This document shows, piece after piece, positions 12,181-21,822 of a DNA stretch of 64,000 nucleotides. The notes under the pieces are model-generated. The model ran no database searches and had not been told where the DNA came from. It worked only from the letters and a program-made list of their open reading frames with translations. This DNA comes from Siphonodentalium dalli. Taxonomy: Eukaryota > Mollusca > Scaphopoda > Gadilida > Siphonodentaliidae. The DNA lies in contig CP136065.1 of NCBI GenBank assembly GCA_032622095.1, forward strand, positions 64,277,094-64,341,093, given 5' to 3'. The position numbers and the translations under genes were made by a program. Numbering within the stretch: the first letter of the stretch is position 1; every line of letters starts with the position of its first letter.

Positions 12181-12674
12181 AGGCACGTGCGGCCTTAGTT
12201 GTCGAAAATATTCATATTTGTTCCAATCACCGTAAACAGAAAAACATTAAAACGCATACAGTTTCGTTCATATATACCATGACCATCTCGTAAACAGCAT
12301 GTTATCATAAAGATTTACTATATTTTACCTAAGCAAGAGCCTGATTGTGTTACAGAATACAACACAATGCTGCTGGATAATCACACACAAATGGCATAAA
12401 CGCTCTTTATTCGTTCCATATCAGGAATTCACCCACAAAGAACGCTCTTTATGTTTACCATCATAATATAAACAAACACCAGAAAAGTAACTTTTTATGC
12501 CTTTGTTTACATAACAATGGTAACAAATATGACAATAACATACTGTTTATGCGATATTTCTTATTTGTATACGGACAAAGTCTGTCTACATTTTGATGTT
12601 CTTTCTGTGTGTGGCGGTTTTTGACGGGTGGAAATATTTTCACAGGATACCCACCGCCAAGGCCAACCGTACCT
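12181..12674. mobile_element. TTAA-flanked MITE, family D, copy 1 (494 bp)
   Basis: Flanked on both sides by TTAA (12177-12180, 12675-12678). Ends are imperfect inverted repeats (AGGCACGTGCGGCC and GGCCAACCGTACCT). The interior (phrases aacgctctttatgtttacc, gtttacataaca) is shared with 42929-43442 and 44681-45201. TTAA duplication suggests mobilisation by a piggyBac-like or Kolobok-like transposase, not encoded here. Confidence 0.8.
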
Positions 12675-13270
12675 TTAACCAGGGGAGCTACAGCGGGTCC
12701 CTCTCTATGATGGCCACATTTGGACCGACAGCTCAAATTACCCAAATTGTCGTGATTTGATCCGATACCTCAATATATTGCTGGTTTCGAAACGGTCCGT
12801 GCTGAGCCGGGAAGGACGGACACAATAAATCTGACAAATTGACGTTTTTTTCTCCAATCCGGAACGAGAACTTGTAATGAGAAGCGTGAATAATTCAAAG
12901 TATTGGTTTACACAATGAGGTGGTCTAGGCTGGCAATTCCATTCCGATTGTGCGGGATTATTGAGATTTCGGCGATGTGAACAAATTATACTTTTGAATG
13001 AGATTCACTCTGTCGGATGGCCTACGAAGCTGGAGCCCAATCGATGGGATTTGATGAACAGATTGATATTGTGTCGGGGTCTGTCTCGACACAATGGGAG
13101 ACAGACAATGCTCACTTGGTGGTAGTGCATATATGTCACTGTATTGGTTGCTGATTGCGAAATCAACCATCGAATTGGTATGCACTGTATAGGTTGGATC
13201 GTAATCGACTAATCATACACACCGCTTCCGTAGCGTGCGTTTGTATTTTTCTACATAAAACAGCCTAGAG

Positions 13271-13826
13271 CAGAGGGGGGGGTGGTCGGAAAAAAAATTC
13301 AGGCACGTATGCTGATTTTTCCTTTTGACCCTTGTTGTGACCCACCCACCCCGCGTCCAAAATGTTTTCCGTTTTCGGCAGTTTTTTCCCCGACCATTTT
13401 TGGACACCCACTCCCCTTTTAACACTAAAACAGAGATTTGCGGGAGAAATTCACTGTAAACAGCTGTATATGAATTTCTGTGCATACTATTTGTCATGGA
13501 TGTTAACATTGACATGTAATTAGGAACGAGTCATTTTGGGTCATTCGGCCAAAAAAACATGGCTGCCAGCGGCCATTTTGGATTTCAAAATTCAAACCAT
13601 TAGCATTGGCTACGGCCGTACTGTTTGTCTGATCATCATCAAATTTTTCATTTATGTTAATATTGACATTCTAAGGTGTTTGAAGCCAAATTAATTGCAA
13701 AAACAGTCAAAAAGACTTGCAGGAAAAACATTTGAGTTGCGGAAAAAAAATTTGTTGACCCCATCGACCACCCACCGACCCCGGCATACGTACCCGGAAC
13801 CCCACCCCCCCCCCCCCCCCCCCCTG
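13271..13826 (-). mobile_element. hAT-like MITE family E, copy 1 (reverse orientation)
   Basis: Bounded by CAG-poly-G and poly-C-CTG ends and flanked by a 7-bp direct repeat CCTAGAG (13264-13270, 13827-13833). Body shared in reverse orientation with 17004-17489 and 50454-50983. The CAGGGG/CCCCTG ends are typical of hAT-related elements. Inserted in the 180-bp satellite. Confidence 0.8.
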
Positions 13827-14084
13827 CCTAGAGTGCGAAATTGGAGACACGTTTCCCTAAAAATTACAAAATGTCATTTATCCCGCACTGACTGCGATAT
13901 CAGCCATCGAATTGGTATACACCTTGAGGTCGGATCCACACCGATTAATCGTGCATACTGTCCCGATATCGGGCACTTGTACTTGGGCACCTAAAACAGC
14001 TTAGATGGCGACAATAGATATATATTTATTATATGATTGCCTTTAATATAGCGGAAAATTACCGAAACGTAAATCGTCGTATGT

Positions 14085-15425
14085 GACCATGTGTCTCTTA
14101 GACGCTACAGTGAAATCGCGTTTGTTATTTCATTGTAGCTTTTTGTTATTTCATTGTAGCTTACCGAATGACGTCATGAACTCACCACTTGATAGCTGTT
14201 TGAGCAGCCGCTCGTGAAAATTCGATATTTCTTCCAGATACTTAAATGATTAATATAGTAATTTGCCTTTTATCTGTGATGAAATGAGAAATGGTAATTG
14301 TCTTTTTTTGCTAACATTAAATTAAATTAAATAAATTAAGTAAAATACAGTGAAATTATTTTTTTAATTATTGTTTATTACATTTTTGCGCATGTTGGCA
14401 TCTCTCTGAGTGCATTCTAGTTTCATTGTAGCTTTTTTGTTATTTCATTGTAGCTTACCGAATGACGTCATGAACTCACCACTTGATAGCTGTTTGAGCA
14501 GCCGCTCGTGAAAATTCGATATTTCTTTCCAGATACTTAAATGATTAATATAGTAATTTGCCTTTTATCTGTGATGAAATGAGAAATGGTAATTGTCTTT
14601 TTTTGCTAACATTAAATTAAATTAAATAAATTAAGTAAAATACAGTGAAATTATTTTTTTAATTATTGTTTATTACATTTTTGCGCATGTTGGCATCTCT
14701 CTGAGTGCATTCTAGTTTCATTGTAGCTTTTTTGTTATTTCATTGTAGCTTACCGAATGACGTCATGAACTCACCACTTGATAGCTGTTTGAGCAGCCGC
14801 TCGTGACAATTCGATATTTCTTTCCAGATACTTAAATGATTAATATAGTAATTTGCCTTTTATCTGTGATGAAATGAGAAATGGTAATTGTCTTTTTTTG
14901 CTAACATTAAATTAAATTAAATAAATTAAGTAAAATACAGTGAAATTATTTTTTAAATTATTGTTTATTACATTTTTGCGCATGTTGGCATCTCTCTGAG
15001 TGCATTCTAGTTTCATTGTAGCTTTTTTGTTATTTCATTGTAGCTTACCGAATGACGTCATGAACTCACCACTTGATAGCTGTTTGAGCAGCCGCTCGTG
15101 AAAATTCGATATTTCTTTCCAGATACTTAAATGATTAATATAGTAATTTGCCTTTTATCTGTGATGAAATGAGAAATGGTAATTGTCTTTTTTTGCTAAC
15201 ATTAAATTAAATTAAATAAATTAAGTAAAATACAGTGAAATTATTTTTTAAATTATTGTTTATTACATTTTTGCGCATGTTGGCATCTCTCTGAGTGCAT
15301 TCTAGTTTCATTGTAGCTTTTTTGTTATTTCATTGTAGCTTACCGAATGACGTCATGAACTCACCACTTGATAGCTGTTTGAGCAGCCGCTCGTGAACAT
15401 TCGATATTTCTTTCCAGATATTTAT
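14085..15425. repeat. 295-bp tandem array, ~4.5 units
   Basis: The phrase ctcaccacttgatagctg starts at 14181, 14475, 14770, 15065 and 15360, a period of 294-295 bp. Units are nearly identical; differences are single bases and short homopolymer changes (for example cgtgaaaattcg / cgtgacaattcg / cgtgaacattcg). Flanks on both sides (14031-14085, 15400-15475) match a single-copy relative at 46985-47420, so the array is an internal amplification of a mobile element. Confidence 0.95.
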
Positions 15426-15583
15426 GAGATTGTTCGGTATTCAAACACTGTAGGGATTCTCTATAAATTCTTTATAAGAAATGTCATTTCTCCCGTTGTT
15501 ATTTCGAAGTTAACCATCGAATTTGTATGCATCTTAAGATCTCTTAAGACTGGACACACATCGACAAAACAGTACATATATAG

Positions 15584-15748
15584 ATAGAACCGCATGAGTG
15601 TGTGAATTTTGACGAAATTATCGCACGAGATTTGTTGGCGGAGCGATACCTCGAGTGCGGGACGCAGTCCCGCACGAGAGGTATCGCGTTCCGCCAACAA
15701 ATCGAGTGCGATAATTTCGTCAAAATTCACACACTCATGCGGTTCTAT
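15584..15748. repeat. Near-perfect palindrome with 80-bp arms
   Basis: Arms 15584-15663 and 15667-15748 are reverse complements apart from a few bases, with a 3-nt centre. The outer end is atagaaccgcatgag / ctcatgcggttctat and the inner end is gtgcgggac / gtcccgcac. It would form a very stable cruciform or RNA hairpin. It lies within the satellite region; no target duplication was confirmed. Confidence 0.9.
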
Positions 15749-17003
15749 TTTTATTACATATCTACGTATTATAGTAAGTTGACTCACAGTCGTCAATCTC
15801 CGGTACAGAAATTGTGAATTTAATTGAGTTTTAACGGCATTTTTGGGTTAACGCAACAATCAGACAGGGAGCCCTTCTATCTTGACCCATCTTGACCCGC
15901 GCAAAGGTGTTAATTGGGTTTTCCCAGATTTTCCAAAAATATAACCCAATCAGCGCGCTGCGATTTCGGCAAGTGGGTTGTCGCCCTTGCGTTGAAAAGT
16001 TGAAAAAGTAAAAATAGTAACGGCGAAAGCCAGTCTAACAACACTGAATGAAATAGTTCCGTCGACAGATTGCACTAGTGCGATTCTGAGAATTATCACA
16101 CGCCTGGAACATCATGCGATCATGCGAATTACGTTGATAGATATGTAATAAATATATATATCGCCCTGTATGTTAGCGTACCCCTGCATGTACTGAGCCT
16201 CATAAAACAGCTCAGATGGCGACACTGAAGAGATTTCCTCCCCGAAATGTGGTATTTCTCCCGCATCGATTGCGATATCAATTAACCATTAAATTTTATG
16301 ATATGTAAGCACATTAAGACTAATCATGTATCGCTAATCATGTGGCAGTTAGTGAACAGATTGAAACTGTGTGAGTGGTATACCCACACCCTGGGAACCG
16401 GTCCTGCTAGAAACAATTTCACCTGTTTGGATCGATGTTTACAACTGATGATTTTCTTTTAAAAAGTTAACAAAAACAACCCAACCTCAGAAGAAAATGA
16501 CATGCATCTCGCTCGACAACAAATGTGTGATTTTTTCAGTCTGATGTGGTAGCAGGTGGTTTAATACATGTCACATATTTTTCATTTGGTATTCGTTTAT
16601 AGTAAGTAACCACTCTATAAATTAATGTTTTAGTGAATATTTGCCTGTATTTTACACATTAATGAAAAGTTTAGTTATACCGATTTGTCTAATAGAATTA
16701 TGTCATCCCGTGGTGATTGCGAAGTCAACCTTCGAATTTGTATACATCTTGAGGTTGGATTCTCGTCGACTAAACAGATGCATGATTGTACCGCCCTGTA
16801 TTAGCGTGCGCCTGCACTGAGAAACATGGAACAGCATAGAAGACTTAGGAGATATTTTCTCACCAAAAATGTATTATAAATATCTCCTACGGGGGATTGC
16901 GAAATCAACCATCGAATTTGTAGGCACCTTATACTGGTTCCACTAAGCATACACACCGCCAAGTGGTGTGCGCCTCCACTAAGACACTTATAACTGCATC
17001 GTG

Positions 17004-17489
17004 CAGGGGGGGGGGGTGAAAAAACAATTCCGCAACTCAAAAATATTTTTCCTGCAAGTCTTTTTTACTGTTTTTGCAATGAGTTTGGCTTAAAACACAT
17101 GTATATGTCAATAATAACATAAATGACAAATTTCATGATGATCAGACAAACAGTATAGCCAGTAGCCCATGCTAATGGATTGAATTTTTAAATCCAAGAT
17201 GTTTTTTTTTGACCGAATGACCCCAAAATGACTTGTTCCTATTTACATGCCAATGTTGACATCCATGACTAATAGTATATATGCACAAAAATTCATATAC
17301 AGCTGTTTACAGTGAATTTTCCCCCGCAAGTATCTGTTTTAGTGTTAAAAGGGGGTGGGTGTCCAAAAATGGTCGGAAAAAACTGCCGAAAACGGAAAAC
17401 AATTTGGACGAGGGGGTGGGTGGGTCACAACAATGGTCGAAAGTCAAAAATCAGCATACGTGCCTGCAAATTTGTTCCGACTCCCCCTG
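17004..17489 (+). mobile_element. hAT-like MITE family E, copy 2
   Basis: Ends CAGGGGGG...CCCCCTG, flanked by the 7-bp direct repeat CATCGTG (16997-17003, 17490-17496). The body carries gaccccaaaatgacttgtt and gcatacgtgcctgcaaat, as in copies 1 and 3. Inserted in the 180-bp satellite. Frames here (17281-17594) are not genes. Confidence 0.85.
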
Positions 17490-17583
17490 CATCGTGTGGA
17501 TATTTTCTCACTTAAAAATATAATATTTATCTCCCGCGCTGAAATCAACCATCGAATTTGTATGATGTTTGTATGCATCTTAA

Positions 17584-17843
17584 CCTTTCCATGACTGGAG
17601 CTTCCTGAAATTTTGCGAAAACCCTGTGCCAATGCATTCTCTTATATATGCGAGTCTCCTATATATGGAACCTCGCAAAAATAAGAGAATATATTGGTCA
17701 AACAATATTAACCTTGACCCTGTCAGCCAGTTAATTATCTTATATGTGCGATGCTCCCTGCATGTGGGAGACTCGCATATATAAGAGAATACACTGGCAC
17801 GGGAGCTTTATGCTGCATTAGCGCGGCTCCCGCCCTGAAAGGG
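17584..17843. mobile_element. TTAA hairpin-core MITE, family F, copy 1 (260 bp)
   Basis: Flanked by TTAA (17580-17583, 17844-17847); ends CCTTTCCATGACTGGAGC and ...GCTCCCGCCCTGAAAGGG. Inside are two versions of the palindromic module (ctcttatatatgcgag ... ctcgcatatataagaga) seen in all family F copies. The satellite unit it interrupts has a TTAA at the same place in other copies (for example ...cttaagactgg near 15550). Confidence 0.85.
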
Positions 17844-18053
17844 TTAAGACTGCTTCCACTTATCATCCACACTGCCCTGTAGTGTTGGCCTGCACTGGTA
17901 AACATAAAACTGCATAATTGAGATATGTCTCACTAAACATGGCATAACTCCCGCGCTGAATACGAAATCAACCATCGAATTTGTATGCACGTGAAGGCTG
18001 AATCCATATCGACTAATCAATCATGCATATCGTATATAGCGTAGGTGTGCACC

Positions 18054-19152
18054 CAGGGATGTGGCTAGAGGGGGGTGTGGGGGGTGTCTCACCCCCCCCC
18101 CCCCAGCAGAGAGCTATATTTTCAATAGTTGGAAATTTCATACCTGCCACAACGAAATTTCACACCAACAATAGGTTGAAAATGTTCTTGTAGTTTGATT
18201 ATAAAACAATTTATTGGGGGGAATTTATTGTTTTTCGACCAATATTTGCATATGTTCCTATTTTTGGTCAAAAATGTTGACAGAAATGGTCATCAGTAGG
18301 AAATTTTCCAACCTTAGGGGGGTGACAGGTTGGAAATTTCCAACACTTGGAAAGCTTGTGTCCTGGTCCCTCCCCCGTGGCCAGTCAAAACCTTCTAGTT
18401 AATTTAAGAAAACAATATTGTCATACAATTGGTCAACATTGTCATTGGAATTGTCATCAAATGTAGGGTTTGAAATTTCCAACAGTAGAAAGGCTTGAGG
18501 CTAGTCTAGATGTTAGGATTTTGCGATTTTCTTGTTCAGATTTCAAAATTTTCGCACACCGGGCCGAACCATGGTCGGCCCGGTGTGTCATTGCCCCATC
18601 CACATGGCCAATACAAAACTGCTAATTAGTTTAGCAAAACAATATTTTACTACATTTGGTCAAACTTGTAGACATAAATGGTCATCAGTTGAAGAATTTT
18701 CCAACCTGAGGGGGAGCATGAGGTTTGAAATTTCCAACACTAGGAAAGCTTCAGTTGAGGCCAGTCTAGATGCTAGGATTTGTGATTTTCTTGTATAGTT
18801 TACAAAATTTTCTCACACCGGGCCGAACAACCATGGTCGGCCCGGTGTTTCCTGGTCTGTTGTCGGTAGCTGTGTGCATTTGTCTGGAATTAGATCACTA
18901 GTTGTTTTTTTTTTGGGCAATTTTCAGGTTAAAATATCTTAATGTTCTCATACTGGGAAAATAGAAGCATGGCTTATGAATATATAGGAAATTTGGCCTG
19001 AGCATGAGGTACAAGGGGGGGGGGGGGGTGCAAATGGAAATATGCAAAAAGTTGTGTTGGTGCGATTCCGACTCAAGGGGGGGGGGGGGGTGCAGTTGGA
19101 AATTCCCAAGGTGGACACCCCCCCCAGCGTGGACCCTCTAGCCACATCCATG
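18054..19152. mobile_element. hAT-like non-autonomous element, 1,099 bp, 8-bp TSD
   Basis: Terminal inverted repeats CAGGGATGTGGCTAGAGG and CCTCTAGCCACATCCATG (16 of 18 matching when reversed) are flanked by a perfect 8-bp direct repeat TGTGCACC (18046-18053, 19153-19160). Length of TSD and the CAGGG start are diagnostic for hAT elements. No transposase is encoded. G-rich tracts adjoin both ends. Confidence 0.9.
18240..18850. repeat. Internal duplicated module with GC hairpins in the hAT-like element
   Basis: Two related blocks share ggaaatttccaac and gccagtctagatg. Each ends in a GC palindrome: 18555-18587 (cacaccgggccg ... cggcccggtgtg) and 18814-18848. The hairpins stand out in AT-rich surroundings. 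Confidence 0.75.
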
Positions 19153-19278
19153 TGTGCACCGATGCACATACCGCAGCACATAGGGCGAAATGTGTCACTT
19201 CTTTCGCTTTCAGTCCCTGCGAAGAATGGGTTTGCTCTGGTGTAATCTGGCCCTAACAGTCTATTCAAACTGTATATA

Positions 19279-21024
19279 TTCAATCTCATTCTCAAAAGCT
19301 TGCTGGACCAGGACGTTTTAAAGAAAAAACATGTTCAGTATCTAATTGCAAAACCTGAATCCAATAATAGGACATTTTATTTGCTACCTAAAATACACAA
19401 ACCTTTGAGCTGTTGGACTAATCCATACACACCACCCGGTCGCCCCATCATCAGCGACGTGGCTTCGGAGTCGTACCACATTTCGGAGTTTATTGATTTC
19501 TATTTGAAACCAATTGCTACCCGCCATCCGAGCTATCTAAAAGACACGGAGGACTTCCTCATTAAATTGTCGAAAATTGAAGTTCCATCTTCTGCTTACC
19601 TAATTAGTCTCGACGTGGAATCTATGTATACAAATATTGGAATCGATGCCGGATTAAAGTCAATTAAGAATGCATTTGATTTCCACCATGATCCTCATAG
19701 ACCTGGAGATGAACTACTTCAATTATTAGAACTTTCTCTTAAAGGGAATGACTTTGAATTTAATGGACGATATTATTTACAGGTCTCCGGCTGCAGTATG
19801 GGCAAGAAGTTTAGTCCTAATTTTGCCTCAATTTTTGTTGCAGAGTGGGAGAAAGGCGCCCTGGCCAAATCTGATAAACAACCATTAGCCTATTATAGAT
19901 TCTTGGACGACATATTTATCATTTGGACTCATGGTCTGGATGAGTTTAGGGTGTTCTTGGACATCTTGAACAGTCATGACGAATCAATCAAACTCAAAGA
20001 ATCAATATCGCAAACCAGCATTGATTTCCTTGATTTAACAATATTTAAGGGCCCACAATTTACATCATGCAACATTTTAGATACAAAACTTTTTACGAAA
20101 CCAACGGATTCTCACCAGCTACTTCATCGTAAATCTTTCCATCCGCCAAAACTTTTCAATGGATTGATTAAATCTCAAATCATTCGATATCACCGGAACT
20201 GCACGAACAGAAGCGACCTAAATCAAGCTTGTTCAGTGCTTTTCCAGGCTTTACGACCGCGCGGCTACTCTAGTAGATTACTGCGCCAAGTAAAGTCCGA
20301 AACTCTCAGAGAATTGAACTCGTCACGCCATGACCCAACATCGACTGAACCAACAAGGATACGGCACAACCGGCCGGTGTTGGGTAATGGTTCAGCCTCA
20401 TTTTGTCACAAAAAACGATGTTACATCAATACAATAGGATATATCAATACTAGTAACACTTTCACCAGCGAACAAACACGCATATCGTATCAAATGCATA
20501 GCGAACTTAATTGTGATTCTAAAAATGTAATTTACTTAATCACATGCAAAAGATGCCGTATACAATATGTTGGACAAACAAAAACCTCTCTCAAAGTTAG
20601 AATGTCTAATCATCTTTCCAGTGTTCGCAAAAAACTCGACATGCAAATTTCCGATCATTTCAACTCATCTAATCATGACATTAAATCCCATTTCAGCTTT
20701 CAGCCAATAGAACAGACACCAATTCTAGCCGACGAAGACCAAACCGATTCAATACGCCTAGAACGCGAAAATCATTGGATGGGCGTACTTAAAACATATC
20801 TTCCGTTCGGACTTAACATTGACTACAAAGGTGTTTCTCGAAATTTCTTGTGCTTTCCTCTGATCTACAATCGTAGAAATGTTGAAATCGCAAACATTTT
20901 CAGAAAAAACTTTGCATTATTAAACACTAAATTGACCGAGCCTCTCGACAAACGGGTTATTATTGCCTACAAGAAAAATCCCAGTTTGAGAGATATGCTC
21001 GTTCGATCTAGACTCAGACCTTGA
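19279..21024 (+). pseudogene. 5'-truncated Penelope-like RT/GIY-YIG ORF
   Basis: This frame begins without a start codon at the left edge of the array and is identical in translation to the last 581 residues of the full ORF2. It keeps the reverse transcriptase motifs from YLLPKIHKP onward (motif A LDVESMYTN, motif B GCSMGKKFSPNFAS, motif C FLDD) and the whole C-terminal GIY-YIG domain. It lacks about 207 N-terminal residues, including the conserved Penelope N-terminal motif and the DKGSS region, as well as ORF1, leader and ribozyme-like fold. It is therefore dead by truncation although its reading frame is intact, which again points to recent insertion. Confidence 0.9.
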
Positions 21025-21092
21025 TTAACACGCAGTTCAATTAGCTTTTAGCTTATGTCAACACCATTATCCTTAGTTTGTGCTCAACACAA

Positions 21093-21275
21093 TATTTTAT
21101 GTCAATTTCCGACACAACCCAAACAAATTTAGCTAGTTCCATCTTTGAATGACAACAATGCTCAACAAATTATTCAATGTCAATTTCCGACACAACCTAA
21201 CAAAATTTATGTCAATTTCTGACACAACCTAACAAAATTTATGTCAATTTCCGACACAACCTAAAAAAATTTAGC
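21093..21275 (+). repeat. Short direct repeats in the Penelope 3' UTR (unit 1)
   Basis: The phrase atgtcaatttccgacacaac recurs four times (one with tttctg) with attached acaaaattt spacers. Identical blocks occur 4,604 and 9,208 bp downstream (25697-25879, 30301-30483). They lie between the ORF2 stop and the unit end, and may be structural or RT-recognition sequence. Confidence 0.8.
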
Positions 21276-21621
21276 TAGTTCCATAGAAATAATTACATAA
21301 GAAATCGGATTCCGACCTGTGCCCGCGCTCTCCACACTTTCAAAATATATATATCGCCTGTGCCAGGGATATCTTTTATTTCTATTTACTTAACACATAT
21401 GTATTACTGTCTAATTGCGTACTGTCACTAGGATTTGGATTAGGGGCTTCCGGAAGCCATTACACAACCCATTAAGAACGCGCGATCTTAAATAAACACG
21501 GGCGTCGTGACGGCGCCAAACATTTTGTATGCATTGTTTCACTGTTTGTTTTAAACAGGAACATAGCTGTTGACACGTCTCTCGAAACCCTGGAGCACAA
21601 TGGGAGCTTATCTCACACGGG

Positions 21622-21629
21622 TATATAAG
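21622..21629 (+). promoter_or_regulatory. TATA-like box in Penelope leader
   Basis: TATATAAG, preceded by a GC-richer stretch, lies about 195 bp before the ORF1 start and about 20 bp before the ribozyme-like fold. The same motif is at 26226-26233 in unit 3. Function is inferred from motif and position only. Confidence 0.4.
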
Positions 21630-21642
21630 ATCCATGGAAAAA

Positions 21643-21701
21643 CCTCAACATTCGAACCTAGCTTGCTTCCTGAAGAAGGTAATTCTACCGAAACGTTGAG
21701 G
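21643..21701 (+). ncRNA. Hammerhead-ribozyme-like fold (unit 2)
   Basis: The core CTGAAGA (21670-21676) is followed by a short hairpin GGTA-ATTC-TACC (21678-21689) and then GAAA (21690-21693), the arrangement of hammerhead helix II. The outside is closed by CCTCAAC (21643-21649) with GTTGAGG (21695-21701), which would be helix III. A weak GAA/TTC pairing could serve as helix I. Deviations are one unpaired A before helix II and a C/A mismatch beside the core. Hammerheads are known from Penelope-like elements, which supports the call; activity is not shown. Confidence 0.55.
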
Positions 21702-21798
21702 CAACTTGACAGTGCGCTCCTAAGTACTTTTTTATTGTATATCTTCGCGTTCCGTTCTTTGTGTATTATATGTTACTAATCATTACCTTTATTCACAG
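21679..21798 (+). other. Possible 120-nt intron in the Penelope 5' leader (unit 2)
   Basis: A donor-like GAAG|GTAATT (21678/21679) and an acceptor-like ctttattcacag (ending 21798), preceded by a branch-like ttactaat, define a 120-nt interval just before the ORF1 start. Penelope of Drosophila virilis has a small intron in this region. The donor overlaps helix II of the ribozyme-like fold, so splicing and the fold would be mutually exclusive. Same layout at 26283-26402. Confidence 0.35.
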
Positions 21799-21822
21799 CC
21801 AAAATTCAAGTCCTGGATCAAA

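Larger units (their letters stand above)
12950..18050. repeat. Degenerate ~180-bp satellite broken up by insertions
   Basis: The phrase tcaaccatcgaatttgta (or close variants) occurs near 13164, 13902, 15514, 16270, 16723, 16902, 17544 and 17966, followed by a cgactaatcatgcata-like phrase and tgcactgaga/acagcttagatggcgaca. Spacing is ~180 bp where undisturbed (16723-16902). It becomes ~180 bp between the first two copies when the 556-bp MITE and its duplication are subtracted, and ~150-160 bp around the insertions near 17.0 and 17.6 kb. No gene is recognised in the satellite itself. Confidence 0.75.

Noticed and set aside
21570-21779. 69-codon frame across the Penelope leader
   Set aside because: It covers the TATA-like box downstream region, ribozyme-like fold and candidate intron; no domain, and the fold explains its conservation better.
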